This document shows, one piece after another, positions 18,554-26,507 of a DNA stretch of 64,000 nt. The notes below the pieces were generated by a model. The model worked only from the letters and a program-made list of their open reading frames with translations. It was not told the DNA's origin and made no database searches. How positions within the stretch are numbered: position 1 is the first letter of the stretch; each line of letters opens with the position of its first letter. The DNA comes from Nocardia sp. BMG111209 (GTDB lineage Bacteria > Actinomycetota > Actinomycetes > Mycobacteriales > Mycobacteriaceae): positions 496,001-560,000 of the forward strand of contig NZ_KB907309.1 in assembly GCF_000381925.1 (NCBI RefSeq), read 5' to 3'. The position numbers and the translations under genes were made by a program.

Positions 18554-18557
<4 letters not shown>
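17034..18557 (-). CDS. phoR: Two-component sensor histidine kinase PhoR
   Basis: Membrane sensor kinase of 507 aa that pairs with PhoP. The layout is a cytosolic N tail, TM1 (about 43-66), an extracytoplasmic sensor of about 120 aa with a Pro-rich loop, TM2 (about 186-209), HAMP (210-262), HisKA with the phospho-acceptor His288 in DASHELRTP, and HATPase_c motifs LGNLVNNALIHTP (N box), VADTGPGLP (G1) and GGTGLGLSIV (G2). ATG 18557 overlaps the phoP stop by 4 bp (ATGA). The strong similarity of its partner to mycobacterial PhoP, together with the neighbouring HIT gene, supports the name. Confidence 0.92.
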
Positions 18558-19285
<728 letters not shown>

Positions 19286-19328
19286 AGGACAATCGTGCCC
19301 CGTACCATCGGGAAGTCGCTGAACCTTC

Positions 19329-19346
19329 TCTGGGAGTTTTCTGGGA
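19329..19346 (-). promoter_or_regulatory. Putative PhoP box (7-4-7 direct repeat)
   Basis: On the minus strand TCCCAGA-AAAC-TCCCAGA is a perfect 7-bp direct repeat with a 4-bp spacer. The known mycobacterial PhoP box is TCACAGC-N4-TCACAGC, so each half matches 5 of 7. It lies 44-61 bp upstream of the phoP start codon, a plausible autoregulatory position. Confidence 0.6.
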
Positions 19347-19488
19347 AGCCCCTCCCCCTGTGGTCCGAGCCTGCTGTCAACACCCGACGGGATTCGGCCA
19401 CACCCCACCCGAGCCGAAACCAGCTCTGCCACTGGGCAATACGAACAGTCGCCGCGAGAAAACGGACGACCGCGACCGGCAAGAGCCC

Positions 19489-19525
19489 CCTGTCAGGATT
19501 GAACTGACGACCTTTCGCTTACAAG
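19489..19525. other. attL core
   Basis: Thirty-seven bases identical to 31430-31466. Homology continues left to 19482 with one mismatch (C at 19488 versus T at 31429). It is the displaced 3' half of the tRNA-Thr gene, with no 5' half to its right, so element DNA begins after 19525. Confidence 0.9.
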
Positions 19526-19633
19526 TCGACTACATCGTGTCCGCGTGAGTATCGCGGACGTCTGCACTCCTGCGTGCGGTGCTGATGCGCCTCCGTGGGA
19601 GTTCCGGCGCGTCCGGGGTCGTCCGCGCAACTT

Positions 19634-19651
19634 GTGACAACATCGTGACAA
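19634..19651. repeat. GTGACAA 7-4-7 direct repeat
   Basis: GTGACAA (19634-19640) and GTGACAA (19645-19651) are separated by 4 bp, giving one helical turn spacing. The flanks also make a short inverted repeat, CTTGT...ACAAG. It is probably a regulator-binding site. Confidence 0.45.
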
Positions 19652-19694
19652 GCCGAGTGCTCCCAACGACCGAAATACGCCTCGCGACCTGCGC

Positions 19695-19708
19695 GTTTCA
19701 CGTGAAAC
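19695..19708. promoter_or_regulatory. Perfect parS-type ParB-binding site
   Basis: GTTTCACGTGAAAC is the 14-bp core of the bacterial chromosomal parS consensus, with no mismatch. It lies 170 bp inside the left end of the element. A second perfect palindrome follows at once (19709-19723). Confidence 0.7.
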
Positions 19709-19723
19709 CGTTGCAGTGCAACG
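19709..19723. repeat. 15-bp palindrome next to parS
   Basis: CGTTGCA-G-TGCAACG is a perfect 7-bp inverted repeat around a central G, directly abutting the parS sequence. It may be a second protein-binding site. Confidence 0.5.
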
Positions 19724-19768
19724 CTTTTCGGCGGATAGGTTGTCTATCCGCACCTCCTGACTGCTTTT

Positions 19769-19909
19769 CCCCGGCCTTCCTCATACAGGCCGCCCTCTGT
19801 GGAGCTCGTGCGTGTCAAGGATGCGTAGCACCGCGTAGCGGACGCCCGGAGGGTGGTCCTTGACTCGTGCGGGCGGAGCGAGACGATTCGGCTATGAGGA
19901 AGGGTGGGG
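19769..19909. repeat. Nested inverted repeats
   Basis: Outer arms 19769-19785 and 19893-19909 pair at 15 of 17 positions; CCTTCCTCATA (19775-19785) against TATGAGGAAGG (19893-19903) is perfect. Inner arms GTCAAGGA (19814-19821) and TCCTTGAC (19857-19864) are perfect. GCGTAGC occurs twice between the inner arms (19823-19829, 19833-19839). Confidence 0.6.
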
Positions 19910-20290
19910 TTGCCAACGTGATCCGATGCCACGCCGGGAACGTGCCGGGTGCTCGGGATGCTCGTGCTCGGCGATCCGGACCGCGGTAGACCGGCGGGGC
20001 TCGGCGGATCGTCCGGCCGGCGGGGAGCTGTGGCCGTGGCGTGGCTGCTGCCTGCCTGGCGTCGCCGTGGTCGTTGCGGGAATGGCCTGATTCAGGGTCT
20101 GGGCGGTTGCGGCCTGGAGGGTGGCCGCCGACGCGCCGGTGCGCCTGAACGGAGCTTGCGCAGTGAAGGTGCGCCGTAGCGTGGCGGCGGCGGCCCGCAG
20201 GGCCGCTGCCGCTCTTGAACCTATACAGCGAAATTCGGCAATTGATCGCGGAGATGCCAAGCGTGAGCGTCCCGCCAGTGTCGGTCTACG

Positions 20291-20773
20291 TTAGCTTTGG
20301 CGGTTCGCGTCCCGGACCAGCCAGGCTGCACAACGGTCAACGTAAGCTGGCAAGTCAGATGAACTGAACTCATCGAGGTCCCAGTCGGTGGGCTCAACGG
20401 CGCGTTTCCAGACGTAGGCCCAGGCATTGAATCCGCCAGCCAGCGTCAGCAACTCAAGGTCGTAGTCTTCGTCTTCGAAACGATCGAGGAGAAGCCACTC
20501 CTGAGGGGTAAGGCCCGTGATGACCCTGCCGGCTGCGGTATGGCCTGCACTCGGTACAAGACCTGGGTAGACCCGATCCGGTAGCCGAGCGATTCTCCAG
20601 CCATTTGCGACGCCGGGTGTTGTTTCAGGAATTCGCCCTATGAGGGTGTGCAGCACTTCGCCGGCCTGGAGGGTGCCGTACGCAAATAGCGGCATGGTGG
20701 CAGACGATGAGATCCCTTGCGTGCCAAGAACATCTGCTCTACCGATATGCACTCGGGCCGTTGCTGATGCCAT
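20291..20773 (-). CDS. Gamma-glutamylcyclotransferase-like protein
   Basis: A 160-aa protein with the GGCT/AIG2-like fold pattern: LFAYGTLQ near residues 28-36, AAGRVITGLTPQEWLLLDRFEDEDYDLE, and a C-terminal YVDRCAAWLV helix. The family forms 5-oxoproline from gamma-glutamyl amines, but many members have other or unknown substrates. ATG 20773 is chosen for an AGAGAGG site upstream; a shorter ATG at 20695 would start at the fold itself but lacks one. It follows the regulator gene on the same strand (31 bp) and is probable AICE cargo rather than a transfer function. Confidence 0.78.
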   Translation of the reverse strand: MASATARVHIGRADVLGTQGISSSATMPLFAYGTLQAGEVLHTLIGRIPETTPGVANGWRIARLPDRVYPGLVPSAGHTAAGRVITGLTPQEWLLLDRFEDEDYDLELLTLAGGFNAWAYVWKRAVEPTDWDLDEFSSSDLPAYVDRCAAWLVRDANRQS

Positions 20774-20804
20774 GGGGATTCCTCTCTCCGGGCGCGAGTC
20801 CCGC

Positions 20805-21896
20805 TTACTGGCTTCGCTCAATGTGTTCTACGTCCCAGCGGATTGTTACTGATTGACCTGGCCGTAGATAGTCTCGGGTCAGAGTCAGCAGCACATCATT
20901 GCCGTCATTGTCCCAGATAACATCTTCCGAGACGGACCGCTCTGAACCGCTCAATTGTTCTTCAAGTGCCGAGTATGACAGAAGCTTCCCAACCTCGTTG
21001 TGCTGCAACATGATTGTGACATGCCGCGTGTAGCGTGGTAAGCCCTGCCTCCAGTAGTGGTCGCTGACGAATTGACCTCCAGTGCATTCATACGAGATTA
21101 TGCCGGTCTCACCAGATTGGATAGGCGGTGAGATTTGGCAAGCGAACTTCGCCAGACCTGGAACATCGTGAGTGCGTTGAATTAGCACTTTTCGAGATCC
21201 GCCTTCTAATGGAGATATTTCGATTCTATTCGGCGTATGCTCGAACCATAGTTCGCGTGGAATTCGCGCAAGCGGCTGATTGCTCATATTGAACAGTTCG
21301 TGCCGATAGACTATGCGCGAGTGCCCTCCTTTGGAAATGGAGATATCCACTTGCATCTCAAGTTCAACGACCTGTCCGGCCAGACTGGCAAGGCGAGCGG
21401 TTTCGTTGGCGTCCAGTCGGAGTACTCGCGCGAGCGCTACGAGCTTCTTGGCAATCTTGTGGAGTGAGTTCGGAATGTCGTGCCCGGAGGAGTTGATCGC
21501 TCCGTCAAGAGTGATTGCCTCTCCGGCGTCGTGGACCGATCCGGCCGGCGCCCATTCTGCGCGATGCGCATCGGGCGTTTGAAAAGCCTGGCTTACTGCC
21601 TGGATCAACTGCCCAACGGCCGAATCCGTCACGGGGACATCGTCGGAGATTACCTCGAAGAGGTTCTCGGCCGTCCAGCCGGGGAACATCTTTTCCAGGA
21701 TGCGGCAGTGATCGGGATAGGGCAGCCCTTTGAGGTCACCGGCCAGCCAACGATGAAGCTGGCCTCGACTGGGGGCAGAACCCACAAGATCGGGATCCAG
21801 CGCGACGGCAACGCGATCGTACTCACGGCAGAACGTTGCATACTTCTGCCAATGCCGCTCTCTCAGAAGCTTTTTCAGCCGTATCGACTGAGTCAT
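20805..21896 (-). CDS. HTH-domain regulator of the AICE/plasmid type
   Basis: A 363-aa protein. The N-terminal 75 residues (LKKLLRERHWQKYATF..., SAPSRGQLHRWLAGDLKGLPYPDHCRILEKMFPGWT) form an atypical helix-turn-helix module seen repeatedly in actinobacterial mobile elements. The C-terminal part (about 150-363) is beta-rich and unassigned. ATG 21896 has AGGGGG about 6 nt upstream. The product is probably a DNA-binding sensor controlling this or a neighbouring gene; the ligand is unknown. It lies upstream of the GGCT-like gene, probably in one transcript. Confidence 0.7.
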   Translation of the reverse strand: MTQSIRLKKLLRERHWQKYATFCREYDRVAVALDPDLVGSAPSRGQLHRWLAGDLKGLPYPDHCRILEKMFPGWTAENLFEVISDDVPVTDSAVGQLIQAVSQAFQTPDAHRAEWAPAGSVHDAGEAITLDGAINSSGHDIPNSLHKIAKKLVALARVLRLDANETARLASLAGQVVELEMQVDISISKGGHSRIVYRHELFNMSNQPLARIPRELWFEHTPNRIEISPLEGGSRKVLIQRTHDVPGLAKFACQISPPIQSGETGIISYECTGGQFVSDHYWRQGLPRYTRHVTIMLQHNEVGKLLSYSALEEQLSGSERSVSEDVIWDNDGNDVLLTLTRDYLRPGQSVTIRWDVEHIERSQ

Positions 21897-22104
21897 CGTG
21901 ACCCCCTGCGTCGGTGAACCGATCGTGATACCAGGGTAGTAGAGGCGACACAGAAGCGACAGTCTTGCACCCTGGCGCGACAACGACGTTCAAGACGAGA
22001 CACTCGCGGGGTCGCAGCGAAACACCAGCTTGTCGTTACCTGGAAGCAGAGCAGGCAACAGGCAAGGAGGTGACAGCGAGACATGCAACCGAGACTGGCT
22101 CAAC

Positions 22105-22455
22105 TCAGCCCTCGGCGGCATCCTGCTCGAGCTTCTCGACGCGAGAAGCCAGGTCGGCCGTCTGCTCCCGGAGTTGGCGCAACTCATCACGAAGGGAATC
22201 CAAGGTCAGTTCATCGCCAGCGGGCAGTTCGGTTGCGACGAACACGCCAACGGCCGGCGTCGCGACCAGCCACCCCTGATGCTGGAGTAGCTGTAGAGCC
22301 TTTTGCGCAGTGCCTAGCGACACGCCGAAATCGTCGGCCAGTTGGCGATTTCCGGGCAACCGATCCCCCGGCTTCCGCTGTCCACCGACGATGTCCCGCT
22401 TGATGTCTTCGGCGACTTGCTGGTAGGCGGCCAGTCCGGCGCGCTGGGAGTTCAT
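22105..22455 (-). CDS. GntR family repressor (KorSA-like)
   Basis: A 116-aa regulator. The GntR winged helix occupies about residues 5-75 (AYQQVAEDIKRDIVGG, RLPGNRQLADDFGVSLGTAQKAL, WLVATPAVGVFV). A C-terminal heptad-patterned coiled coil (LRDELRQLREQTADLASRVEKL) replaces the usual ligand domain. Its position, divergent from the large transfer/replication block, matches KorSA of pSAM2, which represses the activator gene. A TTGCGG-N17-TATACT promoter overlaid by direct repeats lies between it and the next gene and is the likely operator. Confidence 0.85.
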   Translation of the reverse strand: MNSQRAGLAAYQQVAEDIKRDIVGGQRKPGDRLPGNRQLADDFGVSLGTAQKALQLLQHQGWLVATPAVGVFVATELPAGDELTLDSLRDELRQLREQTADLASRVEKLEQDAAEG

Positions 22456-22502
22456 GCCCACCATTGTACGAAAACCGACCGCTACCGACATAGGTCAGCA
22501 CC

Positions 22503-22531
22503 TTGCGGACTGATGCATACCGATATATACT
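22503..22531 (+). promoter_or_regulatory. Sigma-70 promoter for the AICE plus-strand block
   Basis: The -35 TTGCGG (22503-22508) and -10 TATACT (22526-22531) are separated by exactly 17 bp. The predicted start is near 22538, giving a leader of about 50 nt to ATG 22590. Confidence 0.7.
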
Positions 22532-22541
22532 GATATGTATC
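22511..22541. promoter_or_regulatory. Operator-like 10-bp repeats over the -10
   Basis: Three 10-bp units in phase, TGATGCATAC, CGATATATAC and TGATATGTAT, cover 22511-22540. An inverted repeat GATATATA/TATGTATC (7 of 8) spans 22522-22541. They overlap the promoter and would be the site for the divergent GntR repressor. Confidence 0.55.
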
Positions 22542-22589
22542 AGCATAACAACTGCCGCGTAATACCAACTAATACAAGGAGATTCAGAG

Positions 22590-23024
22590 ATGGCTTTGAA
22601 GGATGTGTGGTTCGAGGTGCCGTTTCAGGTGGCGTACCCGATGGGTCTGTTCTTGCTGGGTGAGATTCAGGCGGTGACGGAGTACAGCACGGACCGGAAT
22701 GCGCCGAAGATCCAGAAGCAGGACTACGACCGGGACGGCAACGGCACCGGGCTGCGGTTGTGGAAGGGCACGGTGACCGATCCGTCGGCGCAGTCCCACA
22801 AGCAAGCGAGCTTCGAGGTCGTCTTCGTGGCGAACGTCCAGCCGGTTCCGTCGGCGGATGAGATCGCGCCGGGTATGCGGCCGATCGTGCTGGAGGGTCT
22901 GCATGTGAAGCCGAAGATGGCCGGTCAGGGCGAGTTCAAGTCGATCGCCTGGAATGTGCGGGCGAGCGGGATCATGGGTGATACCTCGGGTGCGAAGCGG
23001 CCGGCGGCCGAGAAGGCGGCGTGA
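22590..23024 (+). CDS. AICE conserved hypothetical protein
   Basis: A 144-aa soluble protein, first gene of the long plus-strand block. It begins MALKDVWFEVPFQVAYPMG. It has no recognisable catalytic motif, and its C terminus is Lys/Ala-rich. The position after the GntR-controlled promoter is that of the pSAM2 replication/transfer activator (Pra), but sequence does not show homology to it. The ribosome-binding site ACAAGGAGATTC is the same 12-mer found before two later genes in the element. Confidence 0.72.
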   Translation: MALKDVWFEVPFQVAYPMGLFLLGEIQAVTEYSTDRNAPKIQKQDYDRDGNGTGLRLWKGTVTDPSAQSHKQASFEVVFVANVQPVPSADEIAPGMRPIVLEGLHVKPKMAGQGEFKSIAWNVRASGIMGDTSGAKRPAAEKAA

Positions 23025-23305
23025 TCGTCATGTCGTTCATGAACGTGTCCACCGGCTACAGCACCGCGGTGAAGGTCGAATACCATCCGCAGACTCAGGG
23101 CCGCGCCTTTTCTGTTCCCGCGTTCGTGTCGATCGAGCTGGAGTTGAAGAACAGCAGGGCCGATCTGGTGCTGTCGATCGAGGACGCTCGGCTGGTCGCG
23201 GACCAGATGTCGCAGCTCTTGATGTTGCACGATGCCGCGGAGCGTCTGGCCGCGGAGAAGGCGATCCCGTCCACCCCGACCTCTGATACCTCGAAGGTGG
23301 CGTGA
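23021..23305 (+). CDS. AICE small hypothetical protein
   Basis: A 94-aa protein starting at GTG 23021, overlapping the previous stop as GTGA; ATG 23030 is an alternative. A predicted beta-rich first half (YSTAVKVEYHPQ, VSIELELKNSRADLVLSI) is followed by a helix (ARLVADQMSQLLMLHDAAERLAAE). No family is recognised. Its tight coupling to both neighbours places it in the transfer/maintenance operon. Confidence 0.65.
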   Translation: MIVMSFMNVSTGYSTAVKVEYHPQTQGRAFSVPAFVSIELELKNSRADLVLSIEDARLVADQMSQLLMLHDAAERLAAEKAIPSTPTSDTSKVA

Positions 23306-23931
23306 TTGTCATGAATCAGAAGGCGATGCGGTGGGCGCGGGTGTTCGCGGTCCTGGTGATTGTGGGTGTCGGTGCTGCCGCATTCCGCCTGTCCTTCGCG
23401 ACTCTGCGCGATCTCGCGAAACTCGCTCACGTGCCGGCGTCGGATGCCTGGTTGCTGCCGTTGATCATCGACGGCACGATCGTGCAGGCTACGGCGGCGG
23501 TGCTGGTGTTGGCGAAGTCGAAGGAGCGCCGCTGGTTCACCGGGGTGTTGGTGGTCGGGGCAATCGTGTCGGTGGCCGGTAACAGCCTCCATGCGATCGC
23601 CAACGGCCACGAACTCCCGGGGTGGGCGTGTGCGGTGGTGGCGGCTATCGCCCCGGTCGGCCTGCTGGTCGACACTCACGGTCTCGCGCTGCTGCTCCGT
23701 ACTCCGGTCCGCACTCGCGAACCGGTCACCGAACCGGCTTCTGTGTCGGTGGATGAGACTGTGCCGGAGCCGATCCCGGTCCCCGACCCGATCACCGTGC
23801 CCGAACCCGTTGCGGTTCCGGTGCCTGAGGTGATCCCTGTTCCTGTTCCTGTCCCTGCTCCGGTGCGTCGTCGTCCGGCGGCGGTGGTGCAGCCGATGTT
23901 GCCGCTCGCGGTCCCGGTCGCCAACGCGTGA
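23302..23931 (+). CDS. DUF2637 membrane protein (Spd-like)
   Basis: A 209-aa protein with DUF2637 features: four hydrophobic segments in the first about 130 residues (for example FAVLVIVGVGAAAF, LPLIIDGTIVQATAAVLVLA, VLVVGAIVSVAGNS, AVVAAIAPVGLLV) and the HGLALLL end. A Pro-Val-Glu repeat tail (PEPIPVPDPITVPEPVAVPV) follows. DUF2637 proteins are frequent in actinobacterial conjugative elements, next to tra genes, and are thought to aid intermycelial spread. GTG 23302 overlaps the upstream stop by 4 bp. Confidence 0.82.
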   Translation: MIVMNQKAMRWARVFAVLVIVGVGAAAFRLSFATLRDLAKLAHVPASDAWLLPLIIDGTIVQATAAVLVLAKSKERRWFTGVLVVGAIVSVAGNSLHAIANGHELPGWACAVVAAIAPVGLLVDTHGLALLLRTPVRTREPVTEPASVSVDETVPEPIPVPDPITVPEPVAVPVPEVIPVPVPVPAPVRRRPAAVVQPMLPLAVPVANA

Positions 23932-23993
23932 ACCGGGGCCGCCCGGCCTCCGATCGTCAAGTCTTCGAACATGTTCCGCCCTGAGGAGGGGTG

Positions 23994-24335
23994 ATGTCTG
24001 TCTCCATGTCTTCGTCCGGTCCCGGCCTGGTGCCGAAGATCGTGACCGGTGCCGGGGCGGTGGTGATCGCGGCCGGTCTCGGTCTGGCCCTGATCCGCCC
24101 GGCCACTGCCGCCCATTCGTCGGCTCCGGTCACCACCGAAGCCCCGACCACAACGGTCATGACCACGGAGGTTCCCGCTCCCGCGATGGCCTCTGCGCCG
24201 GTGCCGGCTCCGGTCTCGGCCGGTGCTCCGTCGTGCGTGATGTTCTGCGATGAGCCGCCGTTGCCGCCGGCGGATGCCTCCGGGTGCCGGTTGTTCTGCG
24301 ACGTGATCCGCCCGACCGAAGGCGGTGTCCGGTGA
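23994..24335 (+). CDS. Small membrane/exported hypothetical protein
   Basis: A 113-aa protein. A short N tail is followed by one hydrophobic segment (IVTGAGAVVIAAGLGLALI), a Thr/Pro/Ala-rich linker of about 40 residues, and a C-terminal part with four cysteines in two matching CxxFCD units (CVMFCDEPP, CRLFCDVIR). It is probably anchored with the Cys-rich end outside. ATG 23994 has GAGGAGG just upstream; GTG 23991 is an alternative. It overlaps tra by 4 bp. No family is recognised. Confidence 0.65.
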   Translation: MSVSMSSSGPGLVPKIVTGAGAVVIAAGLGLALIRPATAAHSSAPVTTEAPTTTVMTTEVPAPAMASAPVPAPVSAGAPSCVMFCDEPPLPPADASGCRLFCDVIRPTEGGVR

Positions 24336-25654
24336 GTGCCGCGGAGTTGGCCCCGGTGCTGGTGTCTGGTGGTGCTGCGCTGGTGATGGCGGCCCGGATG
24401 GCGTTCTGGTCGAAATCGGTTCCCGCACAGTCGATCTCCTCGGCGGATATCGCTGGTCAGGCCCCGGTGGCGTTGCGGGCGGCGGTGTTGACCTTCGCCG
24501 AGCCGATGGTCACCAACATGATGTTGGCGTCGGTGGGTCTGGCGTCGCCGAAGATCGGCTACCCCACCTTGGAGTGGTGGAACTACAGCCGTCACGGGCT
24601 CACTGCCCAGTTCCATCTGTTGCCCGGCCAGTCGATGAAGGACTGGACCACTCCGGTGGTGCTGGCGGCGTTGGCGGATTCGCTGGGTGCCCGTGAGGTG
24701 ACGGCATCGCATCCGGATCCGGGGTTCGTCCGTCTCGAAGTGCGCGTGTTCGACACGCTCGCCGCACCGGCAGCGTTGCCGGTCACGGTCCACAACGGTG
24801 TGGGCTTCGGGGCGGTCCCGGATCTGGAGGCGGTGCCGTTGGGTGTCACGGAGAACGGTGATGTCTGGACGATCCCGGTTCTCGGTACTCACCTGCTGCT
24901 GTCCGGGAAGACCGGTTCGGGCAAGTCGGGGGTGGTGCAAGCCTTGTTCGCGGGCCTGGCTCCGGCGATCCGTGCGGGCCTGGTGGACCTGTGGGTGATC
25001 GATCCGAAGGGCGGGATGGAGTTCGGCCGCGGGGAGAAGCTGTTCACCCGGTTCGCGTTCGCGACGATCGAGGACATGCTCGCGCTGCTGGCCGAAGCGG
25101 TGCACGAGCTGGACGAGCGGCAGTCCCGTCTGAAGGCACAGGGTCTGCGCAAACTGGTCCCGACCGTGGATGACCCGCTGGTGGTCGTGTTCATCGATGA
25201 GGCGGCCACGTTGTCGGCGTTCGCGAACCGTAAGCAGCGTGAGCGGTTCGAGGAGCTGCACGGCTTGTTGCTGTCGAAGGGTCGTGCTCCGGGGTTCTCG
25301 GTGATCGAGACGGTGATCGATCCGTCGAAGGACACTGTGCCGCAACGTCAGTTGTTCCCGTATCGGATCGGGATGAAGTTGTCGGAACCGACCCAGGTCG
25401 CCATGATCTTCGGACCGGGCGCGGTGGAGCGGGGTGCTCGCTGCACCGAAATTCCCGACTCGACTCCCGGTGTCGCCTACGTGGAACAGGACGGCTCCTC
25501 CGACATCATCCGGGTCCGGTCGTACCTGGTCACCGATGACGATATCGACGCGATCGTCACCGCCTACGCCCCGCAACCCCGCCCGCTGGTCATCGACGCC
25601 GATGACACGGCCGGTGATGACAAGGGCGAGTCCGGAATCGCGGTGGCGGCATGA
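24332..25654 (+). CDS. FtsK/SpoIIIE-type conjugal DNA translocase (Tra)
   Basis: A 440-aa P-loop ATPase that would pump double-stranded element DNA into the recipient, as TraSA/TraB do. It has an N-terminal hydrophobic patch (LVSGGAALVMAARMA), Walker A GKTGSGKS at about residues 192-199, DLWVIDPKGGMEFG, and Walker B VVVFIDEAA. The conserved PQRQLFPYRIG segment follows. GTG 24332 overlaps the upstream stop. As in other AICEs this appears to be the single main transfer protein; no relaxase other than the replication initiator and no type IV secretion genes are present. Confidence 0.9.
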   Translation: MSAAELAPVLVSGGAALVMAARMAFWSKSVPAQSISSADIAGQAPVALRAAVLTFAEPMVTNMMLASVGLASPKIGYPTLEWWNYSRHGLTAQFHLLPGQSMKDWTTPVVLAALADSLGAREVTASHPDPGFVRLEVRVFDTLAAPAALPVTVHNGVGFGAVPDLEAVPLGVTENGDVWTIPVLGTHLLLSGKTGSGKSGVVQALFAGLAPAIRAGLVDLWVIDPKGGMEFGRGEKLFTRFAFATIEDMLALLAEAVHELDERQSRLKAQGLRKLVPTVDDPLVVVFIDEAATLSAFANRKQRERFEELHGLLLSKGRAPGFSVIETVIDPSKDTVPQRQLFPYRIGMKLSEPTQVAMIFGPGAVERGARCTEIPDSTPGVAYVEQDGSSDIIRVRSYLVTDDDIDAIVTAYAPQPRPLVIDADDTAGDDKGESGIAVAA

Positions 25655-25770
25655 ACCGCTACGACGAGCTCGACACGGCCCTCGATGACCGGATCTGGTT
25701 GCGGGAGTTCGCCGAACGCCGGGGCCTGTGCGGCGTGCAGTCCCCGGACGATTTGGAGGCTGTGGCATGA
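25651..25770 (+). CDS. 39-aa small protein
   Basis: ATG 25651 overlaps the tra stop (ATGA), and the 39-codon frame ends in TGA overlapping the next ATG. This chain of 4-bp overlaps is the main evidence for a real gene. The product (MNRYDELDTALDDRIWLREF...) is acidic and helical, with one Cys. No family is recognised. Confidence 0.6.
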   Translation: MNRYDELDTALDDRIWLREFAERRGLCGVQSPDDLEAVA

Positions 25771-26507
25771 CCGCGGTGGTGGGTGTGCAGCAGGTGTTGG
25801 ACTGGTTCGGGTGCTCGTTCGGGCACTCGGGCCGGCCCCGGCTGCTGGACTTGTATTGCGCGTCTGGTGGTGCTGCGGTCGGGTATCACAGGGCCGGTTT
25901 CGATGTGGTCGGCGTCGACATCTGCGATCAGCCGGACTATCCGTTCGAGTTCCATCGCGCCGATGCGATCGAGTATCTGACCTCCCATGGTGGTGAGTTT
26001 GCTGCGGTCCATGCCTCGCCCCCGTGTCAGGCGTCCTCGGCGTTGACGGCGGGTACGAATCAGGCGCTCGCCGGCAAGTACCCGCAGTTGATTCCGGCGA
26101 CCCGTGCGGCGCTGATCGAGTCGGGGCGGCCGTGGGTGATGGAGAACGTGCAGGGGGCGAAGCTGCGCCGGGATGTCGTGTTGTGCGGGGAGATGTTCGG
26201 GCTCAATGTGATCCGGCATCGGGTGTTCGAACTCGGTGGTTGGACTGCTGCGCAACCGGTGCATCTGCGTCATCGCGGTCGGGTGGCCGGTTACCGGCAC
26301 GGGGACCGGTTCGACGGTCCGTACGTCGCGGTGTACGGCTCAGGGGGCGGCAAAGGCTCGGTCTCCGACTGGCAGGCCGCGATGGGGATCGACTGGACCA
26401 GCAACCGCCGGTCGTTGGCCGAAGCGATCCCACCTGCCTACACCCAGTTCCTCGGCGGTCACCTGCTGCGCCACCTTGGCGTGGATGTGGAGGTGCCGGC
26501 GGCATGA
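25767..26507 (+). CDS. Compact C5 cytosine DNA methyltransferase (orphan)
   Basis: A 246-aa DNA methyltransferase. Motif I is LLDLYCASGGAAVGYHRAGF (27-46), motif IV is ASPPCQ with catalytic Cys87, motif VI is MENVQG (125-130), motif VIII is RHRVFEL, and motif X-like AIPPAYTQFLGGHLL is near the C terminus. The target-recognition region between VIII and IX is very short, so specificity is unclear. No restriction endonuclease gene is adjacent, so it may protect the element from host restriction or mark its DNA. ATG 25767 overlaps the 39-aa gene. Confidence 0.85.
   Translation: MTAVVGVQQVLDWFGCSFGHSGRPRLLDLYCASGGAAVGYHRAGFDVVGVDICDQPDYPFEFHRADAIEYLTSHGGEFAAVHASPPCQASSALTAGTNQALAGKYPQLIPATRAALIESGRPWVMENVQGAKLRRDVVLCGEMFGLNVIRHRVFELGGWTAAQPVHLRHRGRVAGYRHGDRFDGPYVAVYGSGGGKGSVSDWQAAMGIDWTSNRRSLAEAIPPAYTQFLGGHLLRHLGVDVEVPAA

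Larger units (their letters stand above)
19526..20290. other. Gene-poor left end of the element
   Basis: About 765 bp without a credible coding region; open frames here have no family resemblance or convincing start site. It contains a GTGACAA direct repeat, a parS sequence, a second palindrome and nested inverted repeats. It is a candidate for the origin or conjugal-transfer locus of the element; no sequence here proves either role. Confidence 0.55.

Noticed and set aside
19892..20260. Ala/Arg-rich 122-aa minus-strand frame at the left end of the element
   Set aside because: Low-complexity composition without domain pattern or start signal; overlaps the inverted repeats. Not called a gene.
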